From: Streptomyces fodineus
Lineage (GTDB): Bacteria; Actinomycetota; Actinomycetes; Streptomycetales; Streptomycetaceae
Reading direction: 5' to 3'
Assembly (NCBI RefSeq): GCF_001735805.1
Contig: NZ_CP017248.1
Span: 3,968,001-4,032,000, forward strand
DNA: 64,000 nucleotides
Below are positions 23,939 to 32,632 of the stretch, piece by piece (the stretch's first letter is position 1; every line of letters begins with the position of its first letter). The translations under genes and the position numbers were made by a program. The notes under the pieces are model-generated. The model ran no database searches. It saw only the letters and a program-made list of their open reading frames with translations, and had not been told where the DNA came from.

Positions 23939-25711
23939 GTGCGCAAGGTGCTCATCGCCAACCGTGGCGAAATCGCTGTCCGCGTGGCCCGGGCCTGCCG
24001 GGACGCCGGGATCGCGAGCGTGGCCGTCTACGCCGACCCGGACCGGGACGCTCTGCATGTCCGCGCCGCGGATGAGGCGTTCGCCCTGGGCGGTGACACG
24101 CCGGCCACCAGCTACCTGGACATCGAGAAAGTCCTGAATGCGGCGCGCGAGTCCGGCGCGGACGCCGTCCATCCGGGTTACGGCTTCCTCTCGGAGAACG
24201 CCGACTTCGCCCAGGCCGTGCTCGACGCCGGCCTGATCTGGATCGGCCCGCCGCCGCAGGCCATCCGCGACCTCGGCGACAAGGTCGCCGCCCGGCACAT
24301 CGCCCAGCGCGCCGGCGCCCCGCTGGTGGCCGGTACCCCGGACCCGGTGAGCGGTGCCGAGGAGGTCGTGGCCTTCGCCGAGGAGCACGGCCTGCCCATC
24401 GCGATCAAGGCCGCCTTCGGTGGCGGTGGCCGCGGCCTGAAGGTCGCCCGCACCCTCGAAGAGGTCCCGGAGCTGTACGACTCGGCGGTCCGCGAGGCCG
24501 TGGCCGCCTTCGGCCGCGGCGAGTGCTTCGTCGAGCGCTACCTGGACCGCCCGCGGCACGTGGAGACCCAGTGCCTGGCCGACCAGCACGGCAACGTGGT
24601 CGTCGTATCGACCCGTGACTGCTCCCTCCAGCGCCGCCACCAGAAGCTGGTGGAGGAGGCGCCGGCGCCGTTCCTCTCGGACGAGCAGGTCGCCGAGCTG
24701 TACCGCGCGTCCAAGGCCATCCTGAAGGAGGCCGGTTACGTCGGCGCGGGCACCTGCGAGTTCCTCGTCGGCCAGGACGGCACGATCTCCTTCCTGGAGG
24801 TCAACACCCGCCTGCAGGTGGAGCACCCGGTGACCGAGGAGGTCGCCGGCATCGACCTCGTGCGCGAGATGTTCCGCATCGCCGACGGCGAGGAGCTCGG
24901 CTACGACGACCCGCAGCTGCGCGGCCACTCCTTCGAGTTCCGCATCAACGGCGAGGACCCGGGCCGCAACTTCCTCCCGGCCCCCGGCACGGTCACCAGG
25001 TTCGCCGCGCCGTCCGGCCCCGGCGTCCGCCTGGACGCGGGCGTGGAGTCCGGCTCGGTCATCGGCCCGGCGTGGGACTCCCTCCTCGCCAAGCTGATCG
25101 TCACGGGCCGCACCCGCAAGGAGGCCCTGGAGCGGGCCGCCCGCGCCCTGGACGAGTTCCAGGTCGAGGGCATGGCGACGGCGATCCCCTTCCACCGCGC
25201 GGTGGTCAGGGACCCGGCGTTCGCCCCCGAACTGACCGGCACCGCCGACCCGTTCACGGTCCACACCCGCTGGATCGAGACCGAGTTCGTCAACGAGATC
25301 AAGCCCTTCACCGCCCCCGCCGAAACCGAGGCGGAGGAGGACACGGGCCGTGAGACGGTCGTCGTCGAGGTCGGCGGCAAGCGCCTGGAGGTCTCCCTCC
25401 CGGCCTCCCTCGGCATGTCCCTGGCCCGCACGGGCCTCGCGGCCGGCGCCAAGCCGAAGCGCCGCGCGGCCAAGAAGTCCGGCCCCGTCGCCTCCGGCGA
25501 CACCCTCGCCTCCCCGATGCAGGGCACGATCGTCAAGGTCGCCGTCGAGGAGGGCCAGGAGGTCAAGGAGGGCGACCTGGTCGTCGTCCTGGAGGCCATG
25601 AAGATGGAGCAGCCCCTCAACGCCCACAGGGCAGGCACCATCAAGGGCCTGACCGCCGAGGTCGGCGCGTCCATCACGTCGGGCGCGGCGATCTGCGAGA
25701 TCAAGGACTGA
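23939..25711 (+). CDS. accA2: Acyl-CoA carboxylase alpha subunit (biotin carboxylase + BCCP)
   Basis: 590 aa from GTG 23939, preceded by the perfect ribosome site AAGGAGGGAG. Biotin carboxylase: VLIANRGEIAVR at the start, ATP-grasp glycine loop GGGGRGLK, and the active-site segment EFLVGQDGTISFLEVNTRLQ. The C-terminal BCCP ends with EAMKMEQP, whose Lys is biotinylated by BirA. It carboxylates biotin with bicarbonate and ATP, then hands over to PccB or AccB. Length equals S. coelicolor AccA2. Confidence 0.96.
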   Translation: MRKVLIANRGEIAVRVARACRDAGIASVAVYADPDRDALHVRAADEAFALGGDTPATSYLDIEKVLNAARESGADAVHPGYGFLSENADFAQAVLDAGLIWIGPPPQAIRDLGDKVAARHIAQRAGAPLVAGTPDPVSGAEEVVAFAEEHGLPIAIKAAFGGGGRGLKVARTLEEVPELYDSAVREAVAAFGRGECFVERYLDRPRHVETQCLADQHGNVVVVSTRDCSLQRRHQKLVEEAPAPFLSDEQVAELYRASKAILKEAGYVGAGTCEFLVGQDGTISFLEVNTRLQVEHPVTEEVAGIDLVREMFRIADGEELGYDDPQLRGHSFEFRINGEDPGRNFLPAPGTVTRFAAPSGPGVRLDAGVESGSVIGPAWDSLLAKLIVTGRTRKEALERAARALDEFQVEGMATAIPFHRAVVRDPAFAPELTGTADPFTVHTRWIETEFVNEIKPFTAPAETEAEEDTGRETVVVEVGGKRLEVSLPASLGMSLARTGLAAGAKPKRRAAKKSGPVASGDTLASPMQGTIVKVAVEEGQEVKEGDLVVVLEAMKMEQPLNAHRAGTIKGLTAEVGASITSGAAICEIKD

Positions 25712-25796
25712 CGGCAGGCTTCACAGTGACGCCCGGTGGACCGACCTCATCGGTCTGCCGGGCGTTCCGCTTTCGGCGCAGGCAAGCCGCGACTCC

Positions 25797-25855
25797 CCAG
25801 GGGCGCGGGGCTGTGGCTGTGTCTGATATGCGGCTGCGCCGCGTGGGCGCGAGCC
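25797..25855 (+). repeat. Interspersed repeat, copy 2
   Basis: Plus-strand copy of the element at 19321: GGGGCGCGGGGCTGT, spacer, GATATGCGGCtgCGCCGCG, TGGGCGCGA. Sits between converging accA2 and the DeoR gene. The inner part can fold on itself (GCGGC/GCCGC). Confidence 0.7.
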
Positions 25856-25912
25856 GTCACAACGAACCCGCACCTGCCGACGGCCCCCGGACCCTACGGC
25901 TGACAGGCGCCC

Positions 25913-26839
25913 TCAACGTCGCCGCAAATCGGCGACGCGCCCCCGCTCGGCTCCCGTAGGCTCCCCGTACCCCACCCCCGAGCGGAGCGTCACCCCCCTG
26001 CGCGGCCCCGGCAGCGGAGCACGTCGCGCCGGGGCCTGCTCACCCCCCGGAGGGCTGCTCGCCCCCGCCACGGCGATCTGCACCCCCTGGTCGGCAAGGG
26101 CCTGCAACTCGGTGGCGGCGCGGTCGTCGTGGGTGGGCGGCTCATCGGTGACCAACCGGGTGATGAGATCCGTCGGCACGGTCTGGAACATCGTGTCCGT
26201 GCCGAGCTTGGTGTGGTCGGCGAGGACCACGACCTCCGCGGCGGCCTGCACCAGCGCCCGGTCCACGGACGCCGAGAGCATGTTGGACGTGGACAGCCCG
26301 CGCTCGGCGGTGAGCCCACTCCCGGACAGGAAGGCCTTCGACACCCTCAGCCCCTGCAGGGACTGCTCCGCGCCGGAGCCCACCAGGGCGTAGTTGGAGC
26401 CGCGCAGGGTGCCCCCGGTCATCACGACCTCCACCCGGTTGGCATGGGCCAGCGCCTGGGCGACCAGGAGGGAGTTGGTGACCACCGTCAGGCCCGGCAC
26501 CCGGGCGAGCCGGCGGGCCAGCTCCTGCGTGGTGGTACCGGCTCCGACGACGATGGCCTCGCCCTCTTCGACGAGGCCCGCCGCGAGGTCGGCGATGGCC
26601 GTCTTCTCGGCGGTCGCGAGATGAGACTTCTGCGGAAAGCCGGACTCCCGCGTGAACCCGCCCGGCAGTACCGCACCGCCGTGCCGGCGGTCGAGGAGTC
26701 CTTCGGCCTCCAGTGCGCGCACGTCCCGCCGTACGGTCACTTCGGAGGTCTGGACGACGCGGGCGAGCTCACGGAGCGACACGGCACCGTTCGCTCGCAC
26801 CATTTCGAGGATCAATTGGCGACGTTCAGCAGCGAACAC
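25913..26839 (-). CDS. DeoR/GlpR family transcriptional regulator
   Basis: 308 aa from a GTG. The N-terminal DeoR helix-turn-helix (ILEMVRANGAVSLRELARVV, EVTVRRDVRALEAEG) is followed by the phosphosugar-sensing isomerase-like domain (VVGAGTTTQELARRL, VVTNSLLVAQAL, MTGGTLRGSNYALVG). About 50 C-terminal residues are a low-complexity extension. DeoR proteins repress sugar or nucleoside genes and release DNA when a sugar phosphate binds. Its own promoter carries a CTGCT/AGCAG palindrome, not the CTACGCGCGTAG operator of the nearby nucleoside genes, so it need not be their regulator. Confidence 0.9.
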   Translation of the reverse strand: MFAAERRQLILEMVRANGAVSLRELARVVQTSEVTVRRDVRALEAEGLLDRRHGGAVLPGGFTRESGFPQKSHLATAEKTAIADLAAGLVEEGEAIVVGAGTTTQELARRLARVPGLTVVTNSLLVAQALAHANRVEVVMTGGTLRGSNYALVGSGAEQSLQGLRVSKAFLSGSGLTAERGLSTSNMLSASVDRALVQAAAEVVVLADHTKLGTDTMFQTVPTDLITRLVTDEPPTHDDRAATELQALADQGVQIAVAGASSPPGGEQAPARRAPLPGPRRGVTLRSGVGYGEPTGAERGRVADLRRR

Positions 26840-26866
26840 GAAACTGACAGTAACCCCAGCGACCGT

Positions 26867-26879
26867 CTGCTTTCAGCAG
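26867..26879 (-). promoter_or_regulatory. CTGCT-n3-AGCAG palindrome before the DeoR gene
   Basis: Perfect inverted repeat 28 bp upstream of the GTG; candidate autoregulatory operator. Confidence 0.35.
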
Positions 26880-26968
26880 TTTGCGCCGAATAAACGAAGT
26901 TGTTCGCATGGCAGGGCGGGAAGTGGTATAGGACCTACCCGCCATGACTATGCCGTACGCAAACGCGA

Positions 26969-26995
26969 CAACTCCCGGTCAACGACGGGGAGTTG
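26969..26995 (-). terminator. Terminator of the LpdA-like gene
   Basis: CAACTCCC and GGGAGTTG pair around an 11-nt loop that can itself pair, 11 bp beyond the stop. Confidence 0.65.
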
Positions 26996-27005
26996 AAGTC
27001 CGCCG

Positions 27006-28454
27006 TCAGGCTTCCGCGCCCGCCTTGCGGGTGTGGAGCTGCCGGGCCACCTCCGCGATCGACCCCGAAAGGGAGGGGTACACCGTGAACGCGTTCGCGA
27101 TCTGTTCGACCGTCAGATTGTTGTCGACGGCGATCGAGATGGGGTGGATCAGTTCCGAGGCGCGGGGCGCCACGACCACACCGCCGACCACGATGCCCGT
27201 ACCCGGACGGCAGAAGATCTTGACGAAGCCGTCCCGGATGCCCTGCATCTTGGCGCGCGGGTTGCGCAGCAGCGGGAGCTTCACGACCCGGGCGTCGATC
27301 TTGCCCGCGTCCACGTCGGCCTGCGTGTAGCCGACCGTCGCGATCTCGGGGTCGGTGAAGACGTTCGACGAGACGGTCTTCAGGTTCAGCGGGGCCACCG
27401 CGTCGCCGAGGAAGTGGTACATGGCGATACGTCCCTGCATGGCGGCGACGGACGCGAGCGCGAAGACACCGGTCACATCGCCGGCCGCGTACACGCCGGG
27501 AGCGGTCGTCCTCGACACCTTGTCGGTCCAGATGTGACCCGAGTCGCGCAGCTTGACGCCGGCTTCCTCCAGGCCCAGTCCCGCGCTGTTCGGGATGGCG
27601 CCGACCGCCATCAGGCAGTGCGAGCCGCTGATGACCCGCCCGTCGGCCAGCGTCACCTCGACCCGGTCGCCGACGCGCTTGGCGGAGGCGGCGCGGGAGC
27701 GGGCCATGACGTTCATGCCACGGCGCCGGAAGACGTCCTCCAGCACCGCGGCGGCGTCCGGGTCCTCGCCCGGCAGCACGCGGTCCCGGGACGACACGAG
27801 GGTGACCTTGGACCCGAGGGCCTGGTAGGCACCGGCGAACTCGGCACCGGTCACACCGGAGCCGACCACGATCAGCTCTTCCGGCAGCTCGGTGAGGTCG
27901 TAGACCTGGGTCCAGTTCAGGATGCGCTCGCCGTCGGGCTGGGCGTCGGGCAGCTCGCGCGGGTGACCACCGGTGGCGATGAGGACGGCGTCGGCGGTGA
28001 GGGTCTCCTCGGTGCCGTCGGCGGCGGTGACGACGACCTTCCGGGACCCGTCCAGAGCCTGCATGCCGTCCAGCCGGCCACGGCCGCGCATGACCCGGGC
28101 GCCGGCCCGCGTGACGGAGGCGGTGATGTCGTGGGACTGGGCGAGGGCCAGCCGCTTCACACGGCGGTTGACCTTCCCGAGATCCACGCCGACCACCCGG
28201 GCCGCCTGCTCCAGCGGTGGCGTGTCGTCGGCGACGATGATCCCCAGCTCTTCGTACGACGAATCGAAGGTGGTCATCACCTCGGCCGTAGCGATGAGCG
28301 TCTTCGACGGCACGCAGTCGGTCAGCACCGACGCTCCGCCCAGACCGTCGCAGTCGACGACGGTCACCTCCGCACCGAGCTGGGCGGCCACCAGGGCCGC
28401 TTCATATCCGCCGGGTCCGCCACCGATGATCACGATCCGAGTCACGTACTCCAT
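27006..28454 (-). CDS. LpdA-like NAD(P)H quinone reductase
   Basis: 482 aa flavoprotein of the pyridine nucleotide-disulfide family: FAD loop GGGPGGYEAA, NAD loop GSGVTGAEFAG, second FAD motif APGVYAAGDVTG. It is not a true lipoamide dehydrogenase: the redox pair is broken (GGASVLTDCVPSK has one Cys), and the C-terminal His-Glu dyad is replaced by YPSLSGS. Both changes are, as I recall, also seen in M. tuberculosis LpdA (Rv3303c), which reduces quinones. It probably acts on quinones or in redox defence. The leaderless GGCT gene diverges 96 bp away. Confidence 0.87.
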   Translation of the reverse strand: MEYVTRIVIIGGGPGGYEAALVAAQLGAEVTVVDCDGLGGASVLTDCVPSKTLIATAEVMTTFDSSYEELGIIVADDTPPLEQAARVVGVDLGKVNRRVKRLALAQSHDITASVTRAGARVMRGRGRLDGMQALDGSRKVVVTAADGTEETLTADAVLIATGGHPRELPDAQPDGERILNWTQVYDLTELPEELIVVGSGVTGAEFAGAYQALGSKVTLVSSRDRVLPGEDPDAAAVLEDVFRRRGMNVMARSRAASAKRVGDRVEVTLADGRVISGSHCLMAVGAIPNSAGLGLEEAGVKLRDSGHIWTDKVSRTTAPGVYAAGDVTGVFALASVAAMQGRIAMYHFLGDAVAPLNLKTVSSNVFTDPEIATVGYTQADVDAGKIDARVVKLPLLRNPRAKMQGIRDGFVKIFCRPGTGIVVGGVVVAPRASELIHPISIAVDNNLTVEQIANAFTVYPSLSGSIAEVARQLHTRKAGAEA

Positions 28455-28550
28455 TGTCCCGCACGCCTCAAGGTGCTACTGCCCGGGGGCGCACGGAAGC
28501 TTCCCCTGGGGCAACAGTGACTCGCGTTCCCCCTGCCGTACCCTCTGTGC

Positions 28551-28988
28551 ATGTCGCTCTATGCCGCGTACGCCGGCAACCTCGACGCGCGCCTGATGTC
28601 CTTCCGCGCCCCGCATTCCCCGCTGCGCGCCACGGGCTGGCTGAACGGCTGGCGGCTGACGTTCGGCGGCGAGCACCTGGGCTGGGAGGGCGCGCTGGCG
28701 ACGATCGTCGAGGATCCGCTCGCGCAGGTCTTCGTCGGCCTGTACGACATCGCGCCCATGGACGAGGAGTCCCTCGACCAGTGGGAGGGCGTCGGCATGG
28801 ACCTCTACCGCCGGGTACGCGTGCGCGTGCACACCCTGGACGGCGAGGAGTCGGGGTGGACGTACGTCCTCAACGGTTACGAGGGCGGCCTGCCCTCGGC
28901 GCGCTATCTGGGCGAGATCGCCGACGCGGCGGAGTCCGCCGGGGCGCCGCACGACTACGTGATGGAGCTGCGCAAGCGCCCTTGCTGA
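28551..28988 (+). CDS. Gamma-glutamylcyclotransferase-like protein
   Basis: 145 aa. LYAAYAGNLD at the start matches the YGSN-type substrate loop of the GGCT fold; the compact beta-rich remainder fits AIG2/GGCT proteins. It may cleave gamma-glutamyl compounds to 5-oxoproline, but the substrate is unproven. A -10 box TACCCT ends 6 bp before the ATG and there is no ribosome site, so the mRNA is probably leaderless. Confidence 0.8.
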   Translation: MSLYAAYAGNLDARLMSFRAPHSPLRATGWLNGWRLTFGGEHLGWEGALATIVEDPLAQVFVGLYDIAPMDEESLDQWEGVGMDLYRRVRVRVHTLDGEESGWTYVLNGYEGGLPSARYLGEIADAAESAGAPHDYVMELRKRPC

Positions 28989-29025
28989 ACACAGGCGGCG
29001 CACAAGAGACGCAGAGATCCCGGCG

Positions 29026-29067
29026 TCACGGGTTCGTCGGAAACAATCACGGGTTCGTCGGAAACAA
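29026..29067 (+). repeat. Exact 21-bp tandem duplication upstream of the PNP gene
   Basis: TCACGGGTTCGTCGG followed by AAACAA occurs twice with no gap. A matching inverted CCCGTGA lies at 29086. Spacer between the GGCT gene and the PNP promoter. Confidence 0.85.
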
Positions 29068-29102
29068 CAAGACAACGAAAGCAATCCCGTGACGTCTGTC
29101 AT

Positions 29103-29132
29103 CTACGCGCGTAGGCGAAGACCGGCTACCCT
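29103..29132 (+). promoter_or_regulatory. Nucleoside operator and promoter of the PNP gene
   Basis: Palindrome CTACGCGCGTAG at 29103-29114, 12 bp upstream of -10 TACCCT (29127-29132), which is 7 bp before the GTG start (leaderless). The operator covers the -35 region, so binding would repress. Confidence 0.7.
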
Positions 29133-29139
29133 CGACCAC

Positions 29140-29964
29140 GTGAACGCATCTCTTCTTCCGGACGACATCCAGGGCGACCCCTACGCCGCCGCCGACGCCG
29201 CCGCCGCGCGCCTGCGCGAACTCACCGGCGCCGAGACCCACGACGTCGCCCTCGTGATGGGCTCCGGCTGGGCTCCGGCCGTCGACGCCCTGGGCGCGCC
29301 CGACGCCGAGTTCCAGGTCACCGAGCTGCCCGGCTTCCCGCCGCCGGCCGTCGCGGGGCACGGCGGCAAGGTCCGCTCGTACTCCTTCGGTGACAAGCGC
29401 GCGCTGGTCTTCCTGGGCCGCACGCACTACTACGAGGGCCGTGGCGTCGCCGCCGTCGCCCACGGCGTCCGCACCGCCGTGGCCGCCGGCTGCAAGACGG
29501 TGGTCCTCACCAACGGCTGCGGCGGCCTGCGCGAGGGCATGCGCCCCGGCCAGCCGGTCCTGATCAGCGACCACATCAACCTGACGGCGACGTCCCCGAT
29601 CGTCGGCGCCAACTTCGTCGACCTGACCGACCTCTACTCGCCCCGCCTGCGCGCCCTGTGCAAGGAGATCGACCCCTCCCTGGAGGAGGGCGTCTACGCC
29701 CAGTTCCCCGGCCCGCACTACGAGACCCCGGCCGAGATCCGCATGGCCCGCGTCATCGGCGCGGACCTGGTCGGCATGTCCACGGTCCTCGAGGCCATCG
29801 CCGCGCGCGAGGCGGGCGCCGAGGTGCTGGGCATCTCCCTGGTCACCAACCTGGCGGCCGGCATGACCGGCGAGCCCCTCAACCACGAGGAGGTCCTCCA
29901 GGCCGGCCGCGACTCGGCGGCGCGGATGGGGGAGCTGCTGGGCCAGGTGCTGGGCAAGCTGTAG
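29140..29964 (+). CDS. punA: Purine nucleoside phosphorylase
   Basis: 274 aa from GTG 29140, which is the probable transcription start. Trimeric PNP family: VMGSGWAPA phosphate loop, HYYEGRG, GCGGL, and PGPHYETPAEIR-GMSTVLEAIAARE in the base/ribose pocket. It splits (deoxy)inosine and guanosine with phosphate to base plus (deoxy)ribose-1-phosphate. The sugar phosphate is then handled by the mutase 98 bp downstream and, for deoxyribose, by DeoC. Controlled by the CTACGCGCGTAG operator. Confidence 0.95.
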   Translation: MNASLLPDDIQGDPYAAADAAAARLRELTGAETHDVALVMGSGWAPAVDALGAPDAEFQVTELPGFPPPAVAGHGGKVRSYSFGDKRALVFLGRTHYYEGRGVAAVAHGVRTAVAAGCKTVVLTNGCGGLREGMRPGQPVLISDHINLTATSPIVGANFVDLTDLYSPRLRALCKEIDPSLEEGVYAQFPGPHYETPAEIRMARVIGADLVGMSTVLEAIAAREAGAEVLGISLVTNLAAGMTGEPLNHEEVLQAGRDSAARMGELLGQVLGKL

Positions 29965-30062
29965 AGCGAGCCTTCCAGCCCATCGGTCTCGGACGGGTGG
30001 GAGACGGGGGCCTGGGGGCGGACCCCAGTGGACCAGGCAAACACGGAGAGGTTGATCCCAAG

Positions 30063-31709
30063 GTGCACGACGATCTCATCGCACGGGCCAAGGCCTGGCT
30101 CGCCGAGGACCCGGACACGGAGACTCGCGAAGAACTGGCCAAGCTGATCGACGCCGGTGACACGGCGGAGCTGTCCGCCCGCTTCAGCGGCACGCTCCAG
30201 TTCGGCACCGCCGGCCTGCGAGGCGAACTCGGCGCCGGCCCGATGCGCATGAACCGCAGCGTCGTCATCAGGGCGGCCGCCGGCCTCGCCGCGTACCTGA
30301 AGAAGAACGAGCCCTCCCGGGGGGAGGGAGGGGCCGGACTCGTGGTCGTCGGCTACGACGCGCGCCACAAGTCCGCCGACTTCGCCCGCGACACCGCCGC
30401 CGTGATGACCGGCGCCGGCCTGCGTGCCGCCGTACTCCCCCGCCCGCTGCCCACGCCGGTCCTGGCGTACGCCATACGGCACCTCGGCGCGGTCGCGGGC
30501 ATCGAGGTCACCGCCAGCCACAACCCGCCCCGGGACAACGGCTACAAGGTCTACCTCGGCGACGGCTCCCAGATCGTCCCGCCCGCCGACGCGGAGATCG
30601 CCGCGGAGATCGACGCGATCGCGTCCCTGAACGACGTCCCCCGCCCGGAGTCCGGCTGGGAGACCCTGGACGACGCGGTCCTCGACGCCTACCTGGCCCG
30701 GACGGACGCCGTCCTCGCCGCCGGCTCCCCCCGCACCGCCCGCACGGTCTACACGGCCATGCACGGCGTCGGCAAGGACGTCCTGCTGGCCGCCTTCGCC
30801 CGCGCCGGTTTCCCCGAGCCGGTGCTGGTCGCCGAGCAGGCCGACCCGGACCCGGACTTCCCGACGGTCGCCTTCCCGAACCCGGAGGAGCCGGGCGCGA
30901 TGGACCTGGCGTTCGCGCAGGCCCGTACGACCGACCCGGACCTCGTCATCGCCAACGACCCCGACGCCGACCGCTGCGCCGTGGCCGTCAAGGACGGCGG
31001 GGACTGGCGCATGCTGCGCGGCGACGAGGTCGGCGCGCTGCTCGCCGCCCACCTGGTCCGCCGGGGCGCGACCGGCGTGTTCGCCGAGTCGATCGTCTCC
31101 TCCTCCCTCCTGGGCCGCATCGCCGAGAAGGCGCACCTCCCCTACGAGGAGACCCTGACCGGCTTCAAGTGGATCGCCCGCGTGGACGGCCTGCGCTACG
31201 GCTACGAGGAGGCCCTCGGCTACTGCGTGGACCCCGAGGGCGTACGCGACAAGGACGGCATCACGGCGGCCCTGCTGATCACGGAGCTGGCCTCGCAGCT
31301 GAAGTCGGAGAACCGCACCCTCCTCGACCTCCTCGACGACCTCGCCGTGGAACACGGCCTGCACGCCACCGACCAGCTCTCGGTCCGTGTGCAGGACCTC
31401 TCCCTCATCGCCGACGCGATGCGCCGCCTGCGCGAGCAGCCGCCGACCGAACTGGCGGGCCTGCCCGTCGTCCGCGCCGAGGACCTCACCCGGGGCACGG
31501 ACAGGCTGCCGCCCACCGACGGCCTGCGCTACACCCTCGACGGCGCCCGGGTGATCGTCCGCCCGAGCGGCACGGAGCCGAAGCTGAAGTGTTACCTGGA
31601 GGTCGTGGTCCCGGTCGCGGACCACGCCGCCCTGCCGGCCGCGCACGCCCGCGCGGGCGAACTCCTGTCCGCCCTCAAGCGGGACCTGTCGGCTGCGGCC
31701 GGCATCTGA
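30063..31709 (+). CDS. Phosphopentomutase-type phosphohexomutase
   Basis: 548 aa from GTG 30063 (GGAGAGG 11 nt upstream). Alpha-D-phosphohexomutase superfamily: the phosphoserine loop is VTASHNPPRDNG, the metal loop is ANDPDADRCAV, and the phosphate-binding loop is RPSGTEPKLKCY. Annotated in relatives as phosphomannomutase, but its place after PNP argues that it converts (deoxy)ribose-1-phosphate to the 5-phosphate. A small hairpin (30012-30028) in the 98-bp gap may tune expression. Confidence 0.9.
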   Translation: MHDDLIARAKAWLAEDPDTETREELAKLIDAGDTAELSARFSGTLQFGTAGLRGELGAGPMRMNRSVVIRAAAGLAAYLKKNEPSRGEGGAGLVVVGYDARHKSADFARDTAAVMTGAGLRAAVLPRPLPTPVLAYAIRHLGAVAGIEVTASHNPPRDNGYKVYLGDGSQIVPPADAEIAAEIDAIASLNDVPRPESGWETLDDAVLDAYLARTDAVLAAGSPRTARTVYTAMHGVGKDVLLAAFARAGFPEPVLVAEQADPDPDFPTVAFPNPEEPGAMDLAFAQARTTDPDLVIANDPDADRCAVAVKDGGDWRMLRGDEVGALLAAHLVRRGATGVFAESIVSSSLLGRIAEKAHLPYEETLTGFKWIARVDGLRYGYEEALGYCVDPEGVRDKDGITAALLITELASQLKSENRTLLDLLDDLAVEHGLHATDQLSVRVQDLSLIADAMRRLREQPPTELAGLPVVRAEDLTRGTDRLPPTDGLRYTLDGARVIVRPSGTEPKLKCYLEVVVPVADHAALPAAHARAGELLSALKRDLSAAAGI

Positions 31710-31721
31710 GCCGTACGACGA

Positions 31722-31754
31722 GATGGGGTGCTCCCGGACCGGGAGCACCCCATC
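31722..31754. terminator. Terminator after the mutase gene
   Basis: GATGGGGTGCTCCC / GGGAGCACCCCATC: a 14-bp perfect stem with a 5-nt loop. It serves both the mutase and the convergent membrane-protein gene. Confidence 0.88.
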
Positions 31755-31801
31755 TTCCTTTGATCGGCCCCGGTGGTCTCAGACCTCGGTCCCGGGAGAC
31801 C

Positions 31802-32503
31802 TCACTTCGTGGCGAGCAGGATCGCCAGCAGCACCGCGCCCGCCAGCGTCGGCGCGATCACCTCGTAGGCCCACCGCACGGTGACCTCGCCCTGCGCCGT
31901 CTCCGCGTCGCCACGCCGCTGCAGCAGTTCCCTCAGCTCGTCCATGACCTGGTCGGTGTCCGCGCGGCTCGGCCCGGCCGGGGCGCCGGTGGCGCCGGTG
32001 CCGCCGGTGCCGCCGAAGGCGCCCAGGCCGCCGAGGCCACGGCGCGCCGGCCCCCCGCCGCCGGCCGCCTCCGCCGCCGCCCGTGTCTTGCGCATCTCCG
32101 CCTTCTTGCGGGCCCGCAGCGAGACCGGAACCGACCACAGCTGGTACTTGCGGCCCGACTTCGCGACGACCTCGTTGGAGTAGCCGGAGCGCAGCGAGGC
32201 GACCTCGCCCCAGGGCAGGCCGATCACCCGGAAGGGGTTACGGATCCGCAGCCGGTCCTCGCCCGCGAAGACCGCCGGGCGGAGTGTGAAGGCGATCACC
32301 AGCGGCACGATCAGGATCATCCCGGCGAGCGCAAGCCACGGCGCACGGCCATGGCCCTGGGACAGCGCGTCGAAGCCGAGCCAGCCGACCACGAGCAGCA
32401 GCAGTACGCCGCCCACGAGCGCCATGGGCGAGCGGTAGATCCGGTCCTTGGCGGTGGAGACCGGGGGCTGTGACTCGGGTGACTGGTGGTCGGGGGTGGT
32501 CAT
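31802..32503 (-). CDS. PH-domain-like membrane protein
   Basis: 233 aa from ATG 32503. Two N-terminal helices (about residues 26-46 and 58-76), then a bacterial PH-like domain (RIRNPFRVIGLPWGEVASLR), a Gly/Ala linker, and a C-terminal hydrophobic helix (VIAPTLAGAVLLAILLATK). Function unknown; it is a core neighbour of deoC in streptomycetes. Divergent from deoC by 129 bp. Confidence 0.8.
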   Translation of the reverse strand: MTTPDHQSPESQPPVSTAKDRIYRSPMALVGGVLLLLVVGWLGFDALSQGHGRAPWLALAGMILIVPLVIAFTLRPAVFAGEDRLRIRNPFRVIGLPWGEVASLRSGYSNEVVAKSGRKYQLWSVPVSLRARKKAEMRKTRAAAEAAGGGGPARRGLGGLGAFGGTGGTGATGAPAGPSRADTDQVMDELRELLQRRGDAETAQGEVTVRWAYEVIAPTLAGAVLLAILLATK

Positions 32504-32607
32504 GGGGCAAGTCTGCATGACACCGGCGGCCCTGCCGCCACACCCCTCGGAACCGGCGCTCATCCGTGATCTCCGGACGGGAGATGAGCACCGGGGCTGT
32601 ACAGCCG

Positions 32608-32626
32608 CTACGCGCGTAGATATGCT
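32608..32626 (+). promoter_or_regulatory. Nucleoside operator and promoter of deoC
   Basis: CTACGCGCGTAG at 32608-32619, 1 bp before a near-perfect -10 TATGCT (32621-32626), which is 6 bp before the GTG start. The operator fills the spacer, so binding should block polymerase. Confidence 0.75.
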
Positions 32627-32632
32627 CGTCTG

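Noticed and set aside
25913..26839. Naming the DeoR protein as the regulator of the nucleoside regulon
   Set aside because: Position is suggestive, but its own promoter lacks the shared palindrome and carries a different one; left as a hypothesis only.
29229..29642. Minus-strand frames opposite the PNP gene
   Set aside because: No domain, and opposite a conserved enzyme.
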